Assembly (NCBI GenBank): GCA_030151245.1
Contig: JASLEF010000019.1
Coordinates: forward strand, 1-9,601
DNA: 9,601 nucleotides
Reading direction: 5' to 3'
From: Ignatzschineria sp.
Lineage (GTDB): Bacteria; Pseudomonadota; Gammaproteobacteria; Cardiobacteriales; Wohlfahrtiimonadaceae
Made by a program: the position numbers and the translations under genes. Numbering within the stretch: position 1 is the first letter of the stretch; each line of letters starts with the position of its first letter. Below, piece by piece: positions 7,018 through 9,601 of this stretch. Under the pieces are notes generated by a model. That model had not been told where the DNA came from, searched no databases, and saw only the letters and a program-made list of their open reading frames with translations.

Positions 7018-7045
7018 TTGTATAATCTAAAAAATCAGATAGAAT
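7018..7045 (+). promoter_or_regulatory. Promoter of tRNA-Asn copy 2
   Basis: TTGTAT (7018-7023), a 16-base gap and TAGAAT (7040-7045), with the -10 box in the same position relative to the tRNA as in the other copies. A TATAAT at 7021-7026 overlaps the -35 box but has no -35 of its own and is TATTAT in copy 3. Confidence 0.6.
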
Positions 7046-7056
7046 TGTCACTCTAT

Positions 7057-7133
7057 TCCTCGATAGCTCAGTTGGTAGTAGCACTTGACTGTTAATCAAG
7101 GGGTCCCTGGTTCGAGCCCAGGTCGAGGAGCCA
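7057..7133 (+). tRNA. tRNA-Asn(GTT), copy 2
   Basis: Identical over all 77 bases to copy 1, including the encoded CCA and the additional D-arm base. It lies 196 bases after copy 1 and has its own promoter and terminator. Confidence 0.97.
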
Positions 7134-7139
7134 GAATAG

Positions 7140-7170
7140 AAAGCCTAAGTTATTGCAACTTAGGCTTTTT
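7140..7170 (+). terminator. Terminator of tRNA-Asn copy 2
   Basis: The same 12-bp perfect stem and ATTGC loop as after copy 1, with a five-T run ending at 7170. Confidence 0.9.
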
Positions 7171-7292
7171 GCTTATGAGGATAATAGTAGAATCTTGATA
7201 TCCATGTTGTCGAGATTTTTCTTAATGAATGACTTTTTATCTCGCGATGAGCTTCTTTTTTTAAGATGGATAAAAAATGGCCTTAAATGGGC

Positions 7293-7320
7293 TTGTATTA
7301 TCTAAAAAATCAGATAGAAT
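7293..7320 (+). promoter_or_regulatory. Promoter of tRNA-Asn copy 3
   Basis: TTGTAT (7293-7298), a 16-base gap and TAGAAT (7315-7320), matching copy 2. Keeping both boxes while the spacer around them has drifted supports a working promoter for each cassette. Confidence 0.6.
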
Positions 7321-7331
7321 TGTTTCTCTAT

Positions 7332-7408
7332 TCCTCGATAGCTCAGTTGGTAGTAGCACTTGACTGTTAATCAAGGGGTCCCTGGTTCGAGCCCAGGTCG
7401 AGGAGCCA
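7332..7408 (+). tRNA. tRNA-Asn(GTT), copy 3
   Basis: Identical over all 77 bases to copies 1 and 2, with anticodon GTT and encoded CCA. It is the last of the array. Confidence 0.97.
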
Positions 7409-7414
7409 GAATAG

Positions 7415-7448
7415 AAAGCCTAAGTTATCGAAACTTAGGCTTTTTTTT
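7415..7448 (+). terminator. Terminator of tRNA-Asn copy 3
   Basis: The same stem as the other two (7415-7426 with 7432-7443) but with loop ATCGA instead of ATTGC and a longer run of eight T (7441-7448). Homology to the other cassettes ends here. The longer T tract suggests a stronger final stop. Confidence 0.9.
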
Positions 7449-7552
7449 GTGAAAATGAAAGGCATTAATAGATGGCTTATCGCGTACGACAATGAGTTAT
7501 CACTAAAGTCTGAAGGAAATACTTCGAGCTCAGGGGAAATAAGGAAGAATCA

Positions 7553-7582
7553 TTGAAAATGTTGCAAGAACCTTGCTATAGT
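7553..7582 (+). promoter_or_regulatory. Extended -10 promoter for the NAD salvage gene
   Basis: TTGAAA (7553-7558), an 18-base gap and TATAGT (7577-7582), preceded by TGC so that the box reads TGCTATAGT, an extended -10. Transcription would start near 7589. Just after it, AAACA (7592-7596) and TGTTT (7606-7610) form a short inverted repeat that could be an operator or chance. The stretch between the tRNA terminator and this promoter (7449-7552) shows nothing else. Confidence 0.6.
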
Positions 7583-7641
7583 ACTCTCTTCAAACATAAT
7601 TAACCTGTTTAGACCCGATTGAGGGGATAAGAGAACCTATA

Positions 7642-8781
7642 ATGACAGCGACTATTACTAGTGATATCAAAGAGTATGAATTAAAACATCGCGGTAAGAT
7701 CAAACGATTAACCAACAAAACGTTTAAATTTGATGAGCGTATTGGCCAAGGCTGGTTCTCTGCCGTTTACTTCTTGAAAACTGCAGAAATTGCGAAGCGA
7801 TGCGCGCCTGAGCGAATTGTGACGATGCAATTTTTCCAACGTAAAAATGGGGCTGTACTTTGCGGAATTGATGAAGCGATCTCACTACTTCATACTTTCG
7901 CCCAAAATCCTGAAAATTTAGAAATTTGGGCATTGAATGACGGTGATCGGATTGATGCTTTTGAAACGGTTTTAACCATCACCGGTAATTATCAAGATTT
8001 CGGTTATTTAGAAGGAATTATTGATGGAACTTTAGCTCGTCGGACATCTGTGGCAACACATGTATTAGAGGTTGTGGAAGCAGCTGGCGACAAAGAGATT
8101 ATCTTTATGGGGGATCGTGATGATCATTTCAGTCAGCAAGCGGGAGATGGTTATGCGGCATTTATAGGTGGCTCAACAGCACAAGCAACTCATGCGATGA
8201 ATGAATGGTGGGGAATTGAAGGCTTAGGAACAATGCCGCATGCGTTGGTTCAGCTTTTCAATGGGGATACGCTAGAAGCTGCAAAAGCCTATTATCAAGT
8301 GTTTCCTGATGATAAACTAATGGTGCTCGTTGATTATAATAATGATGTCATAGAAGAATCTTTAAGGGTTGCTCGTCATTTTGAAGGAAAACTCTCTGCT
8401 GTTCGAGTCGATACCTCTAATACTATGGTGGATCAGTATTTTATGCGACACCAAGATAAACTGGGGACATTTGATCCTAGAGGCTCTAACCCGACGCTGA
8501 TTTTTGCTTTGCGTGAAGCTTTAGATCATGAAGGCTTTGAAGAGGTGAAGATCGTTGTGAGTGGTGGATTTAATGCGGAGAAGATTGCAGATTTTGAGAA
8601 GCAAAATACGCCTGTTGATATTTATGGCGTTGGATCTAGTTTGCTTAAAGTGAATATTAATTTTACCGGTGATAATGTCTTATTAGATGGGAAAGAACAG
8701 GCGAAAGCGGGACGGAAGTATCGTCCAAATCCTCGCTTAGAGCGCGTGCTTTATAATGATAATGAAGTTAAAGCGTTATAA
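7642..8781 (+). CDS. Nicotinate phosphoribosyltransferase, QPRTase-like short type (not PncB type)
   Basis: A 379-residue cytoplasmic enzyme predicted to join nicotinate to PRPP, forming nicotinate mononucleotide in the NAD salvage (Preiss-Handler) route. Supporting motifs are FQRKNGAVLCGIDEAI (65-80), GYLEGIIDGTLARRTSVATH (121-140), GTMPHAL with likely active-site H200, VDTSN (256-260), VSGGF (306-310) for PRPP phosphate binding, and YGVGSSL (328-334). It does not resemble E. coli PncB at the N-terminus or around its core motifs; it looks like the short nicotinate phosphoribosyltransferase group known from archaea and Firmicutes, with a quinolinate phosphoribosyltransferase-like barrel. Pre-start sites are modest: AAGAGA (7629-7634) lies seven bases before the ATG and GAGGGG (7621-7626) lies 15 before. 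The next gene is nadE, 191 bases on, which supports a role in NAD synthesis. Nicotinamide as substrate cannot be wholly excluded. Confidence 0.85.
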   Translation: MTATITSDIKEYELKHRGKIKRLTNKTFKFDERIGQGWFSAVYFLKTAEIAKRCAPERIVTMQFFQRKNGAVLCGIDEAISLLHTFAQNPENLEIWALNDGDRIDAFETVLTITGNYQDFGYLEGIIDGTLARRTSVATHVLEVVEAAGDKEIIFMGDRDDHFSQQAGDGYAAFIGGSTAQATHAMNEWWGIEGLGTMPHALVQLFNGDTLEAAKAYYQVFPDDKLMVLVDYNNDVIEESLRVARHFEGKLSAVRVDTSNTMVDQYFMRHQDKLGTFDPRGSNPTLIFALREALDHEGFEEVKIVVSGGFNAEKIADFEKQNTPVDIYGVGSSLLKVNINFTGDNVLLDGKEQAKAGRKYRPNPRLERVLYNDNEVKAL

Positions 8782-8828
8782 AAAATAGTTCCTAATATTG
8801 AGGCTATTTTGGTAGATATATAACAAGG

Positions 8829-8867
8829 AGCGTAATAAGGATCAAGGGATCGTTTTTACGCTTTTTT
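8829..8867 (+). terminator. Terminator between the phosphoribosyltransferase gene and nadE
   Basis: AGCGTAA (8829-8835) pairs with TTACGCT (8856-8862). The hairpin continues inward through AA/TT and GATC/GATC with two single mismatches and a four-base AAGG loop, then six T follow (8862-8867). It suggests that nadE has its own promoter or depends on read-through. Confidence 0.8.
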
Positions 8868-8972
8868 ATTTCGTATAAATATTCATATAAATAGGGATGA
8901 TAAAATAGATATTCTTGATAAAAGAATTTTAAAAACCCCACTTTATTGAATTAATGGATAAGGACAAGCTTG

Positions 8973-9601
8973 ATGAATACTGCTTATTTAAACTTTTCTA
9001 AAGAGCGTATAGCGGCGCTAGAACAATATATTGTTACGTTAGAGTCATGGTTAGAAGAGGAGCTTCGTTATCGTCATGCGGAAAACTTTATCTTTGGCGT
9101 GAGTGGTGGCGTTGATTCTGCGGTGATCGCATTTTTATTAGCACGGAAATTTAAGAATCATGCTGTGGGTGTTATGATGCCATCACATAGTCATCCTAAT
9201 GATTTAAGTGATGCAAAACTAGTAATGGAAGCGGCAAAATTGCCATATCATGTAGTGGATTTAACGCAAACTCACGATACATTAATGGCAGCAATTGGAA
9301 ATGAATATAATCATACTGGCGATATCGCTAAAGATCGCGTGATCTTTGGAAATAACAGTGCAAGATTACGCATGACAACGCTCTATACTATTGCGCAAAC
9401 TCGCAATGGTATAGTGGTGGGAACTGATAATGCGGTGGAATGGTATACCGGCTATTTTACCAAGTTTGGTGATGGTGGTGTTGATATTGCGCCCCTTATT
9501 CATCTCGATAAGGATGAAGTATTTGCGCTTGCTAAAATACTTGGTGTGCCGCAATCGATCATTGATAAAAAGCCATCTGCCGGCTTATGGGAAGCACAAA
9601 C
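8973..9601 (+). CDS. nadE: NH3-dependent NAD synthetase, cut at the window edge
   Basis: The first 209 codons of a gene that runs off the right end; full-length enzymes of this class are about 250-280 residues. The ATG follows AAGGA (8960-8964) by eight bases. NadE adenylates deamido-NAD and amidates it with ammonia to give NAD, the last step of both synthesis and salvage. The ATP pyrophosphatase loop is GVSGGVDSA (42-50). Further family signatures are NNSARLRMTTLYTIAQ (127-142), GTDNAVEWYTGYFTKFGDGG (150-169), which binds the dinucleotide, DIAPL (171-175), and KKPSAGLWE (199-207) near the end of the visible part. No glutaminase domain precedes it, so this is the ammonia-using form. A terminator lies between it and the upstream phosphoribosyltransferase gene; I could not find a convincing promoter in the 105 bases that remain. 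The pairing suggests a shared NAD salvage role. Confidence 0.93.
   Translation, partial: MNTAYLNFSKERIAALEQYIVTLESWLEEELRYRHAENFIFGVSGGVDSAVIAFLLARKFKNHAVGVMMPSHSHPNDLSDAKLVMEAAKLPYHVVDLTQTHDTLMAAIGNEYNHTGDIAKDRVIFGNNSARLRMTTLYTIAQTRNGIVVGTDNAVEWYTGYFTKFGDGGVDIAPLIHLDKDEVFALAKILGVPQSIIDKKPSAGLWEAQ

Larger units (their letters stand above)
6756..7443 (+). repeat. Tandem triplication of a tRNA-Asn cassette, period 273-275 bp
   Basis: The same block of -10 box, tRNA, terminator hairpin and trailing spacer occurs three times, with tRNA starts at 6784, 7057 and 7332. The three tRNA bodies are identical over all 77 bases. The two full spacers (196 and 198 bases) differ by nine substitutions and a two-T insertion, about 95 percent identity by hand alignment. 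Similarity starts near 6756 on the left and stops in the T-run of the third terminator. This fits two rounds of tandem duplication with the tRNAs kept uniform by selection or gene conversion. Confidence 0.9.

Noticed and set aside
6882..7030. A minus-strand open frame across the first tRNA spacer, ending in a KKPKLQ-like tail
   Set aside because: It has no ATG, GTG or TTG start with a ribosome site, its tail is simply the terminator stem read in reverse, and the two-T insertion in the second spacer breaks the frame, so it is not kept as coding.
7583..7641. Possible riboswitch in the leader of the nicotinate phosphoribosyltransferase gene
   Set aside because: The leader is only about 50 bases after the likely start point, and I see no stable multi-stem structure in it beyond a five-base inverted repeat.
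8868..8972. Promoter candidates for nadE such as TTGATA (8915-8920) and TAAAAT (8901-8906)
   Set aside because: No pair of boxes has acceptable spacing; the DNA is too AT-rich to call one.

Overview
The window looks like ordinary core chromosome from a low-GC gammaproteobacterium. The dihydroxy-acid dehydratase closely follows the Escherichia coli form, the DeoR regulator resembles enterobacterial YgbI, and the YchJ protein and the rest of the gene set fit this placement. A host near Ignatzschineria or Wohlfahrtiimonas is a guess from composition and gene mix only; nothing here fixes the genus. I see no phage, transposon, CRISPR array, toxin or defence genes, and no clear candidate for an undescribed system.

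Layout, left to right. The 3' end of gatB (tRNA-dependent amidotransferase subunit B) enters from the left and ends at a clear terminator. A very AT-rich spacer of about 380 bases follows. Next is a DeoR-family regulator of the YgbI type, whose stop codon overlaps tail to tail by four bases with that of comEC, the DNA-uptake channel gene on the minus strand. Diverging from comEC is a short YchJ-family gene that probably starts at TTG. Then comes ilvD, alone, behind a good sigma-70 promoter. Three identical tRNA-Asn(GTT) genes follow in tandem cassettes of about 274 bp, each with its own promoter and its own strong terminator. The right end is an NAD module: a nicotinate phosphoribosyltransferase that is not of the PncB type, an intrinsic terminator, and nadE (NAD synthetase), which is cut by the window edge.

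How the genes fit together. The two NAD genes bracket the nicotinate salvage route: nicotinate to nicotinate mononucleotide at the start, and deamido-NAD to NAD at the end, with NadD expected elsewhere. GatB and tRNA-Asn may be linked in function, because in bacteria lacking asparaginyl-tRNA synthetase GatCAB makes Asn-tRNA(Asn); the window does not show whether that applies here. The other genes look like unrelated neighbours.

The points most worth a second look are: the ComEC C-terminal metallo-beta-lactamase-like domain, which has lost most of its metal ligands; the tRNA-Asn triplication made of self-contained transcription units; an extra base in the D-arm of all three tRNAs; and the non-PncB nicotinate phosphoribosyltransferase.
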